Notes: generated from the sequence alone by a model not told the origin. 13,115 bases of DNA from Planctomycetaceae bacterium (GCA_021371965.1 JAJFVE010000164.1:1-13115), one strand, 5' to 3'. Shown: positions 1 through 7,389, counted from the first letter of the stretch. Translations and numbers: made by a program.

Positions 1-39
1 CCAGAGGGGCGGCCGTGAGGATGGCAGACAATTACGTCC

Positions 40-155
40 GCCCCGCCGGGGCTCGATGCGAGGGGGAACCGCGACCCAGGGCTGGTCCTGAAGCCTGCTG
101 TCGCAGCCTTCAGCCCTGCGCCCTGGGCTAAAAACGCGTTGCCCCTACGGGGCAA
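40..155. repeat. Cluster of intergenic hairpins downstream of the M42 peptidase gene
   Basis: Three dyads lie in this gap. The first is GCCCC/GGGGC (40-44 with 48-52, 3-nt loop). The second is a long imperfect hairpin with outer CCCAGGGC/GCCCTGGG (75-82 with 120-127), middle CTGAAG/CTTCAG (88-93 with 108-113) and inner CTGC/GCAG (95-98 with 103-106). The third is a perfect TTGCCCC-TAC-GGGGCAA (139-155). The last stem could help end transcripts of the minus-strand peptidase gene, but no clear U-tract follows it. The CTGAAG/CTTCAG core recalls the hairpin blocks at 6178-6287 and 13007-13109. No gene is seen in 1-220. Confidence 0.55.
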
Positions 156-220
156 TGCAGCCCCGCTTAAGGTATGCAAAATCCTCTGCCTCTGCGGTAA
201 TTCCCTGATCCTGCAATCCG

Positions 221-1291
221 CTAGATCTGCACCTTGAACCGCTCGCCGGACTTGATGTCCAAGGCGAAGGCGGCCAGCAGATTAGCCGTGTCGACCAGGT
301 CGGGCAGGTGGATCAGTTCGACTGTCGTGTGCATGTAACGGTTGGGGATGCCCATGATGGCTGAGGGAACGCCGCCTTGTTTGTTGAAGATCGCCAGGGC
401 GTCCGTCCCGCCGGTGGTCGAGAAAGTCTCGATTTGCAGGTCGATCTTCCTCGTCTTGGCGACCTTCCGCAACCGCGACACCAGCACCGGATGATTCTCG
501 CGCCCGATGCTCACGGTCGGCCCGCCGCCGAGCTTCACCTCGCCGTGCTGCTTGACGTCGATGCCCGGCGTGTCCGTGGCGTGCGTGACGTCGATGGCGA
601 TGGCCGCATCGGGATTAATGTTGAAGGCCGACATCGGCGCGCCGAAGCAGCCGACTTCTTCCTGCACGCTGCTGGCGGCGTACAGGGCGCACTTGAGGCT
701 GCCCTTGCTTGTGCTGGCGATGCGAAGGGCTTCAATGGCCGCCCAGCAGCCCACGCGGTTGTCGAAGGCGCGGGCGACGGCCAGATCCTTATTCATCAGT
801 TCGAAGTCGTCGACGAAGGTGATCGGGTCGCCCACGGACACGCGGGCCTTGGCGGCCTTACCGTCCTTGGCGCCGATGTCGATGAAGCACTCGTGCATCT
901 TGGGAACCTTGGGTTCCTTGTCGCGTTCCTGCAGATGGATGGCCGTGGCGCCGATGACGCCGCGCACGATGCCCTTGTCGGTGTGGATGCTCACGCGCTT
1001 GCTGCGCAGCAGGCCGGTGTCGAAACCGCCGATGCGCTGGAAGTAGATGAAGCCCTTGTCGTCGATGTGCTTGATCATCAGGCCCAGCTCGTCGATGTGC
1101 CCGTCGAGCATGATCTTGGGGTCGCCGTCGCCGTTCAGCACGGCCACGGCGTTTCCGTAGCTGTCGGTCACCACGTCGTCGGCGAACTGGCGGGCGTAGG
1201 CGCACCAGACCTTCTGGATGGCCGACTCGAAACCGCTGGGCGAGGGCGTCGTCAAAAGCTGCTTAAGAAACTCCAGTGATTCCTTCCTCAT
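221..1291 (-). CDS. M42 family metallopeptidase (glutamyl aminopeptidase/cellulase-M type)
   Basis: A 356-residue cytoplasmic zinc or cobalt aminopeptidase of the M42 family; such enzymes form large tetrahedral dodecamers that trim peptides. The co-catalytic metal site is complete: His65 in LDGHIDELG with Asp67 beside it, bridging Asp177 in RAFDNRVG, general base Glu211 and ligand Glu212 in VQEEVG, Asp234 in AIDVTHATD, and His321 in NRYMHTTVE. The length is normal for the family. The open frame runs upstream to 1882, but I chose ATG 1291 because the family begins here (MRKESLEFLKQLL, then the usual PSPSGFE) and an AAGGA sits 7 nt before it. The extension would run through the divergent histidine kinase gene. 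Substrate preference cannot be read from the sequence. The gene stands alone on its strand. Confidence 0.93.
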   Translation of the reverse strand: MRKESLEFLKQLLTTPSPSGFESAIQKVWCAYARQFADDVVTDSYGNAVAVLNGDGDPKIMLDGHIDELGLMIKHIDDKGFIYFQRIGGFDTGLLRSKRVSIHTDKGIVRGVIGATAIHLQERDKEPKVPKMHECFIDIGAKDGKAAKARVSVGDPITFVDDFELMNKDLAVARAFDNRVGCWAAIEALRIASTSKGSLKCALYAASSVQEEVGCFGAPMSAFNINPDAAIAIDVTHATDTPGIDVKQHGEVKLGGGPTVSIGRENHPVLVSRLRKVAKTRKIDLQIETFSTTGGTDALAIFNKQGGVPSAIMGIPNRYMHTTVELIHLPDLVDTANLLAAFALDIKSGERFKVQI

Positions 1292-1308
1292 GGTCGATTC
1301 CTTTAGTG

Positions 1309-1324
1309 ACGTTAACGTAGTATA
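1309..1324 (-). promoter_or_regulatory. Possible promoter/operator of the M42 peptidase gene
   Basis: The 142-bp gap between the divergent peptidase and kinase genes has an AT-rich island. On the minus strand it reads TATACT (1324-1319), followed at once by the perfect palindrome ACGTTAACGT (1309-1318), ending 17 bp before the peptidase start. TATACT would serve as a -10 box, with the palindrome over the start site. No convincing -35 hexamer is seen at normal spacing, so this is tentative. Confidence 0.3.
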
Positions 1325-1433
1325 TATGGTCAGTAAGCGTAATCGTATCGCGCCGGCCGTGCAAGAGCGTGCCCGCAGCCGGTTTGGTATTGGGCGCGAG
1401 CGGTCGGCGTACCTGTAAGGCGCCTGGTATTCG

Positions 1434-3377
1434 ATGAGATTCGGAATCCGATCCAAGATGATCGCTCTGTTGGCGGCCGTGGTGCTGGTGCCGCTAGTGG
1501 TGTCGCTGTTGACGATCATCATCGGAGGCTCGCGGCTGCAGACGCAGGTCCTGGGTCGGTCGATGCAGGGATCGGCGGGCGTGACGGCGGGCGAATTGCG
1601 GCTGTCGCTTCGCAAGAATATCGAGTTGCTCACGGCCATTTTCGAGCACAATTCCACGATCATTGACACCCTCAACCGCAGTTCCAAACGCCGTCCCCAG
1701 GAGCTGTCGCAGCTCGACAGCCGATGGCCGCGCCTGCCCTCCGACAACCCGACGATGCAAAAGGTCCTGTCGAACCCGGCCGTCAAGGACGCGCGGGATC
1801 TCATCGAGGCCGATCCCAGCGTGGTGGAAATCATTCTGACGGACCGCTTCGGCCAGTTGGTTGCCGCCACCGGAAAGACCACCGACTTCTACCAGGGCGA
1901 CGAAATCTGGTGGCAGGAGGCCTTCAACGCCGGCAAGGGGCAGATATACCTGTCCGACGCCGAGCCGGATGTGCTGGCGCGGATCGGGGGCATCACGGCT
2001 GCGACGCCGATCCGCTCGGGACAGAATGTAGTGGGCGTGGCGCGAATCGTCATCGACGTCAACCGCTGGCTGAACCAGATAGGGCATCTCGACCCGTCGG
2101 AGGGGGTGCTGCTGCTGGTCCGCAACGAGGGTTCCCGGGGCATCATCACGGCCGCGGCGCCCGGCGCTCGCCCATCCCCGCAGGCCTTGCAGTGGGATGC
2201 GGAGCTCTCCGGCGCCGAGACCAGCGCCTGGCGCGTCGCCGATGGCGGACTGCTGCAGGCGTACTACCCGGTCGAGCCGCTGATCAGCGTGGGGCGAGAC
2301 CCGGCCATCATGCCGCGCTGGATCCTGGTGATGCAGGTGCCGCTCTCGCAGGCCCTGGGCGGGATGAGCCGCCTGACTGTCGCCGTGGCGGCGCTGGGAA
2401 CGCTGGTCATCGTGGGCCTGTTCCTGGTGGGGTATCTGCTGGCCGACCGCAGCATCGTGCGGCGCATCCGCCACCTCGAGGCCGCCACGCGCCGCGTGGC
2501 CGAGGGCGACCTGACGTACCGCGTGGCGTCGGAGACCGGCGGGCGGCGCCTGCTGGGGCTCGACGAGATCAACGACCTGGTGGACGATTTCAACCGGATG
2601 GTGCAGCACGTGCAGGAGTCGCACCAGGCCCTGCGCGAGGCCAACGAGATGAAGACCAACTTCATCCGCATCGCCGGCCACGAGCTGCGAACGCCGGTGA
2701 GCTACATGATCGGGCTGGACCGCCTGCTGCAGGACAGCAACGACACGCAGCGCATCAAGGAGGGCCTGCACGCCATCGGCAACCGGGCGCGGCGGCTCAA
2801 CGAGACGATCCGCTCGATCTTCAAGATCATGCCCGGCCAGCGCTACACCGAGGGCGTGCACTACAGCGACGTGGACGTGCGGGACCTGATCGAGCAGGCC
2901 CGCGCGGAAAGCCAGCCCTTCATCGAGCAGCGCCGGCAGAAGTTGGAGATCGCCGTCGGCGACGACGTCTCGGTGGTCCAGGCCGACCGCGACAAGCTGC
3001 ACGACGTGCTGGAAAATCTCGTGATGAACGCCATCAAGTTCACCCCCGACGGCGGGGCGGTGGGCGTGTCGGCCGGACTGCAACTGGGAGGCTACCTCTC
3101 CATCAAGGTCTCCGACCAGGGCCCGGGCATCGCCGAAGCCGACCTGCCGCACATCTTCGACAGCTTCTTCAGCACCGGCGACGTGATGAAGCACTCGTCA
3201 GGACAGTCGGGCTATCAGAAGCGCGGGATGGGCCTGGGTCTGACGATCGTGAAATATTTCGTCGAGCTCCACAGCGGCGACGTGCACGTGACCACCGGCC
3301 CCCATGGCAGCACCTTTACCGTGACTATTCCCCTCGAACGGCCGGCCAGTTCCTTGAGGCCGACAACGCCGGCATGA
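1434..3377 (+). CDS. Membrane-bound CACHE-HAMP sensor histidine kinase
   Basis: A 647-residue class I sensor kinase of the inner membrane. A first membrane segment (about residues 9-30) leads into an extracytoplasmic sensor of roughly 280 residues. Its part around 130-210 (DRFGQLVAATG, DFYQGDEIWWQEA, then a VVGVARIVIDV strand) looks like a double-CACHE domain. A second membrane segment lies at about 314-337, and HAMP at about 338-395 (RRIRHLEAATRRVAEGDL). The dimerisation domain carries the phosphoacceptor His416 in IAGHELRTP. The ATPase domain shows the N box (NLVMNAIKF, Asn528 and Asn532), G1 DQGPGI (561-566), F box FDSFF (575-579) and G2 GMGLGL (598-603), so it should be active. The signal is unknown; CACHE domains usually bind small molecules. 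No strong Shine-Dalgarno precedes ATG 1434; Met9 is an alternative but would cut into the first membrane segment. The convergent receiver gene downstream is the obvious partner candidate. Confidence 0.93.
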   Translation: MRFGIRSKMIALLAAVVLVPLVVSLLTIIIGGSRLQTQVLGRSMQGSAGVTAGELRLSLRKNIELLTAIFEHNSTIIDTLNRSSKRRPQELSQLDSRWPRLPSDNPTMQKVLSNPAVKDARDLIEADPSVVEIILTDRFGQLVAATGKTTDFYQGDEIWWQEAFNAGKGQIYLSDAEPDVLARIGGITAATPIRSGQNVVGVARIVIDVNRWLNQIGHLDPSEGVLLLVRNEGSRGIITAAAPGARPSPQALQWDAELSGAETSAWRVADGGLLQAYYPVEPLISVGRDPAIMPRWILVMQVPLSQALGGMSRLTVAVAALGTLVIVGLFLVGYLLADRSIVRRIRHLEAATRRVAEGDLTYRVASETGGRRLLGLDEINDLVDDFNRMVQHVQESHQALREANEMKTNFIRIAGHELRTPVSYMIGLDRLLQDSNDTQRIKEGLHAIGNRARRLNETIRSIFKIMPGQRYTEGVHYSDVDVRDLIEQARAESQPFIEQRRQKLEIAVGDDVSVVQADRDKLHDVLENLVMNAIKFTPDGGAVGVSAGLQLGGYLSIKVSDQGPGIAEADLPHIFDSFFSTGDVMKHSSGQSGYQKRGMGLGLTIVKYFVELHSGDVHVTTGPHGSTFTVTIPLERPASSLRPTTPA

Positions 3378-3390
3378 AGAATGGTAATCG

Positions 3391-3480
3391 GTAGCCGGTA
3401 GCCAGTAGCCGGAAAAGACCAACGGGAAGCCCCGGGCATGGATTCTTTACTGGCTACAGGCTACCGGCTACTGGCTACTA
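3391..3480. repeat. Inverted arrays of a 7-bp repeat between convergent genes; candidate bidirectional terminator
   Basis: The left arm (3391-3411) has three heptamers of the form GTAGCCN. The right arm (3448-3475) has four of the form TACNGGC, which is the reverse complement in shifted register. They give a perfect 15-bp inverted repeat, GTAGCCAGTAGCCGG (3398-3412) with its complement at 3464-3478; other 7-bp-slipped pairings are also possible. The right arm runs into the stop codon (TAG, 3480-3478) of the minus-strand receiver gene. A T-rich stretch (TATTTGTCTTT) follows on plus. Lying between two convergent stops, it could end transcription of both genes. Confidence 0.6.
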
Positions 3481-3858
3481 TTTGTCTTTGCGGTCAATGA
3501 GATCACGAAGTTTTTGCACGACTTCGTCGGGGTCGAAAGGTTTTGCGAAGTAGGCGTCGGCGCCGGCTTCGAGGCCCTGGCGGCGGCAGTCTTCGCTGTC
3601 CAGGGCGGTCACCATGACGATGGGCAGATTGACGCCTTGTCGCAGGCGCAGGCGTTTGCAGGTTTCGAAACCATCCATCTCCGGGAGCATCACGTCGAGC
3701 AGGACGGCGTCGGTGGGGCAGCGGGCGCTGACCTCCAGGGCCTGGATGCCCGTGTAGGCCGCGACCGCGTCGAGACCGTACAACCCCAGCAACTCGCGCT
3801 GGAGCTGGTTCATCTCCTCGTCGTCCTCGACAACCATGACAACCGGACGGTCAACCAT
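3478..3858 (-). CDS. Single-domain CheY-like response regulator
   Basis: A 126-residue protein made of one receiver domain and no output domain. The acidic pocket is Glu11-Asp12-Asp13 in VVEDDEE, the phosphoacceptor is Asp55 in LLDVMLPEMDG, and the switch residues are Thr84 (MVTA) and Lys106 (AKPFDPDE). All residues needed for phosphorylation and magnesium binding are present. GGGAG lies about 11 nt before ATG 3858. It is transcribed toward the kinase gene at 1434-3377 and is probably its phosphorylation partner, or an element in a relay. With no DNA-binding part it must act by protein contact. The pairing is inferred from position alone. Confidence 0.92.
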   Translation of the reverse strand: MVDRPVVMVVEDDEEMNQLQRELLGLYGLDAVAAYTGIQALEVSARCPTDAVLLDVMLPEMDGFETCKRLRLRQGVNLPIVMVTALDSEDCRRQGLEAGADAYFAKPFDPDEVVQKLRDLIDRKDK

Positions 3859-3889
3859 AGGCTGGTCTTCTCCCGCATCTAGGGCGAAA

Positions 3890-3906
3890 AGCTGGCGTCG
3901 CCAGCT
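3890..3906. promoter_or_regulatory. Palindrome in the divergent gap between receiver gene and unknown gene
   Basis: AGCTGGCG-T-CGCCAGCT is a perfect 8-bp inverted repeat around one central base, 31 bp upstream of the receiver start. On the plus strand a TATAAC hexamer (3919-3924) lies just past it and could be a -10 box for the downstream gene, but no good -35 is visible. The palindrome could be a regulator-binding site or a short leader hairpin. Confidence 0.35.
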
Positions 3907-3974
3907 AACATTGTTTAGTATAACCGCAGGAATTGTGCAAGGGTATTCCCAAAAGCCCGCGGTTCAATAGTTTT

Positions 3975-4478
3975 ATGCCCTCCAGCTTCGACAACGAGGA
4001 TTATCGGCCCGCGCCGCAGCTTCCGCCGCCGGACGTGATACGCCAGGCGGTGGGCATCTACATTGCCCATGCCTATAACGGTAGCGCCCCGGCCGCCGTG
4101 GACGATCTGATCCCGCCGGAGCATTTCGACCCGTCGGCGTGGCTCTCGCGGAGCGTCGTCGAGCCGGTGCCCGTCAACGCGCCGCTGGAGCAGGTGCGAT
4201 CCTTCGCCCTGCGGCTGGGCAACAGCCAGTACCCGCACATGAAGCTGCGCATCTCGCGCACGCCTAACGAGGGCGGCTATCTGTTCAGCGTCGACTGCCA
4301 CGACGCCTTCCTCCGTGCCCCGCAGGGCTCGCCCGACTACGAGGCCCTGGAAAGTCTCAAACGCCACAACGCCGCCCTGGCCTCGGGCATCACCGCCGAC
4401 TGGGACCACGCCGGCCTGCCCACCGAACGAAATTATCTGCGACGCAAGATCCGGGAAGTTCGCGAGCGAGAGGAATAG
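3975..4478 (+). CDS. Hypothetical protein upstream of nadB
   Basis: A 167-residue soluble protein that I do not recognise. It has no signal peptide or membrane segment. The proline-rich N-terminus (PAPQLPPPD) leads into a helix (VIRQAVGIYIAHAY). The middle, about residues 75-115 (VRSFALRLGNSQYPHMKLRI, then a YLFSVDCHD strand), looks like a compact alpha/beta fold. The charged C-terminus (LRRKIREVREREE) is helical. Composition and codon use match the neighbours. I prefer ATG 3975, although no Shine-Dalgarno is seen; an in-frame TTG at 3933 would add 14 residues. It ends 32 bp before nadB on the same strand, so co-transcription is plausible. A link to NAD synthesis would be guilt by association only. 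Confidence 0.72.
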   Translation: MPSSFDNEDYRPAPQLPPPDVIRQAVGIYIAHAYNGSAPAAVDDLIPPEHFDPSAWLSRSVVEPVPVNAPLEQVRSFALRLGNSQYPHMKLRISRTPNEGGYLFSVDCHDAFLRAPQGSPDYEALESLKRHNAALASGITADWDHAGLPTERNYLRRKIREVREREE

Positions 4479-4510
4479 CGCCCCGCCCCGGCGGCCGCGC
4501 GCTGACGAGC

Positions 4511-6151
4511 ATGGACAACGCTTATTTACGCCGACGGTACCTGTTGAGCTTCGAGTCGCGCCGACTGCCGCACATTTTCACCGACGTGCTGATCGTCGGG
4601 GCCGGAGGCGCCGGTCTGCGGGCCGGCATCGAGGCCGCCCGGACCGCCCAGGTCATCCTGGCCACCAAGGGCGACATCGAGGCCTCCAACACGTATCACG
4701 CGCAGGGCGGAATGGCCGCGGTGATCGATCCGGCCGATTCGCTGCAGCACCATATTGACGACACCCTCGCCACCGGCTGCGGACTCTGCGACGCCGGCGT
4801 GGTGGAGCAGGTGGTCAACGCCGCGCCCGCGCAGGTCGCCCAGATGAGCGAGTGGGGCTGTCCCTTCGACATGGCTGGCGACACGCTGGAGCTGCGACGC
4901 GAGGGCGGCCACAGCGCCAACCGCATCGTACACGCCAACGGCGACGCAACCGGCCTGGCCCTATACCGCACGCTGCACGCCAAGGCCCAGCAGTGCGGAA
5001 ACCTCAAGATCTTCGAGAACTGCTTTGTTATCGACCTGCTGACCGACCCGCCCTGCGGCGGCAGCGGCGCCACCTGCGTCGGGGCCCTGACGTACCACCC
5101 CCGGTACGGCCTGCAGATTATCCGCGCCGGCTATGTCATCCTCGCCGCCGGTGGGGCGGGCATGCTGTGGCGCGAGACGTCCAACCCGCCCACGGCCACG
5201 GCCGATTCGATCTCGCTGGCGTTCCGCGCCGGGGCGGTCATTGCCGACGCCGAGATGATGCAGTTCCACCCGACGACGCTGTATATCGCCGGCGGCTCGC
5301 GGTCGCTGATCTCCGAAGCCGTCCGCGGCGAAGGCGGGATGCTGGTCGACCGCGACGGGACGCGCTTCATGAAGGACTACCACCCGATGGGCGATCTGGC
5401 CCCGCGCGACGTGGTCTCACGCGCCATCGTTGACCATTGTGCCCGGATCGGCGCCTCGCATGTGTTTCTCGACGTGCGGCACATCAAGACCTTCGCCGAC
5501 GACTTCCCCTCCATCGATCAGCAGGTGCAGGGCTTTGGGATAGACCCGGCCGCCGAGCTGATCCCCGTGCATCCGGCAGCGCACTACATGATCGGCGGCG
5601 TGCAGGCCGATCTCTGCGGGCGAACCTCTATCGGCGGACTGCTGGCTATCGGCGAGGCATCGAGCACCGGACTGCACGGCGCCAATCGCCTGGCCTCGAA
5701 CAGCCTCATCGAGGTGCTCGTGGCCGGAAAGCTCAGCGGAGAACTTGCCGCCGCCGAGGCGGCCGGGGCGGGCAAGAACCTGATCTACAAAGACATCGTC
5801 TGGCCGCGGTACGAATCGCACCGCACGGAGCTGGACCTGACGGACATCCGCAACTCGCTGCGGTCGCTCATGTGGCGCAACGTCGGCATCCGCCGCGAGG
5901 GGCAGCGCCTCAGCGAGACGCTCGAGATCATCGCCTTCTGGGGCCGCTACGTGCTGGACAAAGAGTTCGTCAATCCGGCCGGATGGGAAATCCAGAACAT
6001 GCTGACGGCCTCGTACATCATCGGCGAGTGCGCCCTGCGCCGCACGGAAACCCGCGGCGTGCACTACCGCGAAGACTTCCCAAGCACCGACCAGTCCTGG
6101 GCCCGCCGCCAGAGAGTCCGCCGCAGCGAACACCAACTCGTTGTCGAATAA
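4511..6151 (+). CDS. nadB: L-aspartate oxidase NadB
   Basis: A 546-residue flavoenzyme of the succinate dehydrogenase/fumarate reductase flavoprotein family. It oxidises L-aspartate to iminoaspartate, which NadA condenses with dihydroxyacetone phosphate to quinolinate for NAD synthesis. The FAD-binding Rossmann motif is VLIVGAGGAGLRAG (GAGGAG at 30-35). The substrate-site motif REGGHS (Glu131) is the form typical of NadB rather than of SdhA/FrdA. Further active-site residues are His253 (QFHPTT), Arg272 (SEAVRGEGG), Arg299 (APRDVVSR) and His358 (AHYMIGG). The flavin signature GEASSTGLHGANRLASNSL is at 381-399. The helical C-terminal domain ends with RGVHYREDFP, usual for the family. The length is normal. 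The start at 4511 has no good Shine-Dalgarno, but the homologous region begins soon after it. No nadA or nadC is in the window. Confidence 0.95.
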   Translation: MDNAYLRRRYLLSFESRRLPHIFTDVLIVGAGGAGLRAGIEAARTAQVILATKGDIEASNTYHAQGGMAAVIDPADSLQHHIDDTLATGCGLCDAGVVEQVVNAAPAQVAQMSEWGCPFDMAGDTLELRREGGHSANRIVHANGDATGLALYRTLHAKAQQCGNLKIFENCFVIDLLTDPPCGGSGATCVGALTYHPRYGLQIIRAGYVILAAGGAGMLWRETSNPPTATADSISLAFRAGAVIADAEMMQFHPTTLYIAGGSRSLISEAVRGEGGMLVDRDGTRFMKDYHPMGDLAPRDVVSRAIVDHCARIGASHVFLDVRHIKTFADDFPSIDQQVQGFGIDPAAELIPVHPAAHYMIGGVQADLCGRTSIGGLLAIGEASSTGLHGANRLASNSLIEVLVAGKLSGELAAAEAAGAGKNLIYKDIVWPRYESHRTELDLTDIRNSLRSLMWRNVGIRREGQRLSETLEIIAFWGRYVLDKEFVNPAGWEIQNMLTASYIIGECALRRTETRGVHYREDFPSTDQSWARRQRVRRSEHQLVVE

Positions 6152-6152
6152 A

Positions 6153-6176
6153 TGGATGATTGGATGGTTGGATGAA
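6153..6176. repeat. Short tandem repeat, three 8-bp units
   Basis: TGGATGAT, TGGATGGT and TGGATGAA follow each other directly, starting 2 bp after the nadB stop codon and leading into the two-hairpin block at 6178. No coding role is seen. Confidence 0.55.
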
Positions 6177-6177
6177 T

Positions 6178-6287
6178 GGGTGCCGTGGCGGGAGGGCTTC
6201 AGCCCGACAGCCACGACGGGGCAGTGAGGTCCAGCCTTCGGGGATCGTGGCTCTCCGGGCCTTCGGCCCTGCGCGCCACGGCACCCC
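6178..6287. repeat. Two-hairpin intergenic repeat block, copy A
   Basis: Its ends form a perfect 13-bp inverted repeat, GGGTGCCGTGGCG (6178-6190) with CGCCACGGCACCC (6274-6286). Inside are two hairpins. The first has a CGTGGC/GCCACG stem with core GGGCT-TCA-GCCC (6185-6214). The second has a CGTGGC/GCCACG stem with core GGGCC-TTC-GGCCC (about 6246-6280). The block fills most of the gap between the convergent nadB and zinc-ribbon genes and may also end transcription. A related copy lies at 13007-13109. The pattern resembles REP/BIME-type palindromic elements, but no matching mobilising gene is in the window. Confidence 0.7.
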
Positions 6288-6296
6288 ATCGCAGTG

Positions 6297-7340
6297 TTAT
6301 TTCTCCAATTGCCGCCATCGCGTCAGCACCGCCACCGCGGCCAGACCGTACACCGCCAGCAGGGGGCGAATCACGGCCAGCAGCAGGACGTGCGTGCAGG
6401 TGAGGGCTTCGTCGGTGCCGGCCAGTTTCCAGGGCAGGATCAGCAGCAGGCCGGCGACTACGATCAGCAGGAAGTAGATCGGCGTCAGGATCGTCATGCC
6501 CGACGACGCGTGGCGGCGGAGGAAGAGGGCATCGAGCACGCCCGCCAGGCCGCCCAGAGCCGCAAAACCGATCACGCCGATGGCGCCGGTCAGCACCGAC
6601 TGGCGGTCGATCAAGACGCTCGTGCCGGGGATCTGCCCAGCGCCCGCGCCGCCCGAGTCGGCCAACAGCATGCCCAGCCGCACCACCAGGAATCCAAAAC
6701 CCGCCAGCAGCCCCAGACCCGCGACCAGCTCTACCGCTCGCATGAAAGGCCCGGGGCTGACGTGAAGCCGGATGTGCCCGACAGGCATGAGGATCAGCAT
6801 GCTCAGACCGCCGACGAAGATCGCCCACGGCACCAGGGCCTCGGTCAGCGCCAGCGGCTGTCCGTCGGTCGGCTCGCTGATGGACCAGGTGGAAGTGGCA
6901 CTGCCGCCCAGTCCCGCCAGCAGGGGCGCCACCGGAAGCACCAGCAGGATCACGCCCAGCGCCAGCAACGTCCATGCCCGCGGTAGCGGCTTCATCAGCC
7001 GGCAGGCAATCACAGCCGCCAGGGCGGCTGCCCACGTGCCGACCAGCAGCACCATCCACCCAGGCCCGCGAAGGATCTGCCAGATGAACGCCTCGCTCCA
7101 CTGCCCGCTGCGCAGCGGCAGCACGGCCGTCAGCAGCATCAAAACGCCCAGAATCAGCCCCGCCCATTTCAGGTGGCCGTCGTACCGCTCATTGCGAAGC
7201 CGCCGCCGGAGCGCCTCGACCGGGTCGGCCGAATCATTCAGTGGCACAGCGCGGCCGCAACCGCTGCAGCGCACATAGTCGCCCTGTTGGTTTTTCGGGA
7301 CGGTCGTTGTCGCTCCGCATTGGCAGACGAATGACTTCAT
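6297..7340 (-). CDS. Polytopic membrane protein with N-terminal zinc ribbon
   Basis: A 347-residue protein of unknown function. The N-terminus holds a rubredoxin-like zinc ribbon: Cys6 and Cys8 (FVCQCGA), then Cys25 and Cys28 (VRCSGCGR). A charged linker (about 38-57) follows, then seven or eight hydrophobic segments, roughly at 58-76, 94-113, 121-143, 168-189, 203-225, 249-272, 283-304 and 317-340. No catalytic motif is apparent. The start was placed at ATG 7340, where the zinc ribbon begins. The longer open frame reaching 7499 runs through a palindrome and an inverted-repeat element and reads as Cys/Leu-rich nonsense. No Shine-Dalgarno is evident. Proteins with this ribbon-plus-membrane layout are often uncharacterised, and the ribbon may only bind metal or anchor a complex. 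It ends 9 bp from repeat block A and is not in an obvious operon. Confidence 0.8.
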   Translation of the reverse strand: MKSFVCQCGATTTVPKNQQGDYVRCSGCGRAVPLNDSADPVEALRRRLRNERYDGHLKWAGLILGVLMLLTAVLPLRSGQWSEAFIWQILRGPGWMVLLVGTWAAALAAVIACRLMKPLPRAWTLLALGVILLVLPVAPLLAGLGGSATSTWSISEPTDGQPLALTEALVPWAIFVGGLSMLILMPVGHIRLHVSPGPFMRAVELVAGLGLLAGFGFLVVRLGMLLADSGGAGAGQIPGTSVLIDRQSVLTGAIGVIGFAALGGLAGVLDALFLRRHASSGMTILTPIYFLLIVVAGLLLILPWKLAGTDEALTCTHVLLLAVIRPLLAVYGLAAVAVLTRWRQLEK

Positions 7341-7389
7341 GGAAGCACAGGATAATCCGGCGGTGCCAACAATGTCACGACTGAAGTGC

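Noticed and set aside
1292..1882. N-terminal extension of the M42 peptidase frame to 553 residues
   Set aside because: It overlaps the divergent histidine kinase gene, has no family similarity, and a good ribosome site marks ATG 1291.
1494..3194. 566-codon open frame on minus opposite the histidine kinase
   Set aside because: It is rich in His, Asp, Val and Arg as expected for an antisense shadow of GC-rich coding DNA, and the plus strand encodes a complete kinase.
1724..3394. 556-codon plus-strand frame overlapping the kinase
   Set aside because: Arg/Gly/Ala-rich out-of-frame reading with no domain; the kinase frame explains the DNA.
5417..6289. 290-codon minus frame opposite the end of nadB
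   Set aside because: Antisense shadow; it starts inside the hairpin block and shows no domain.
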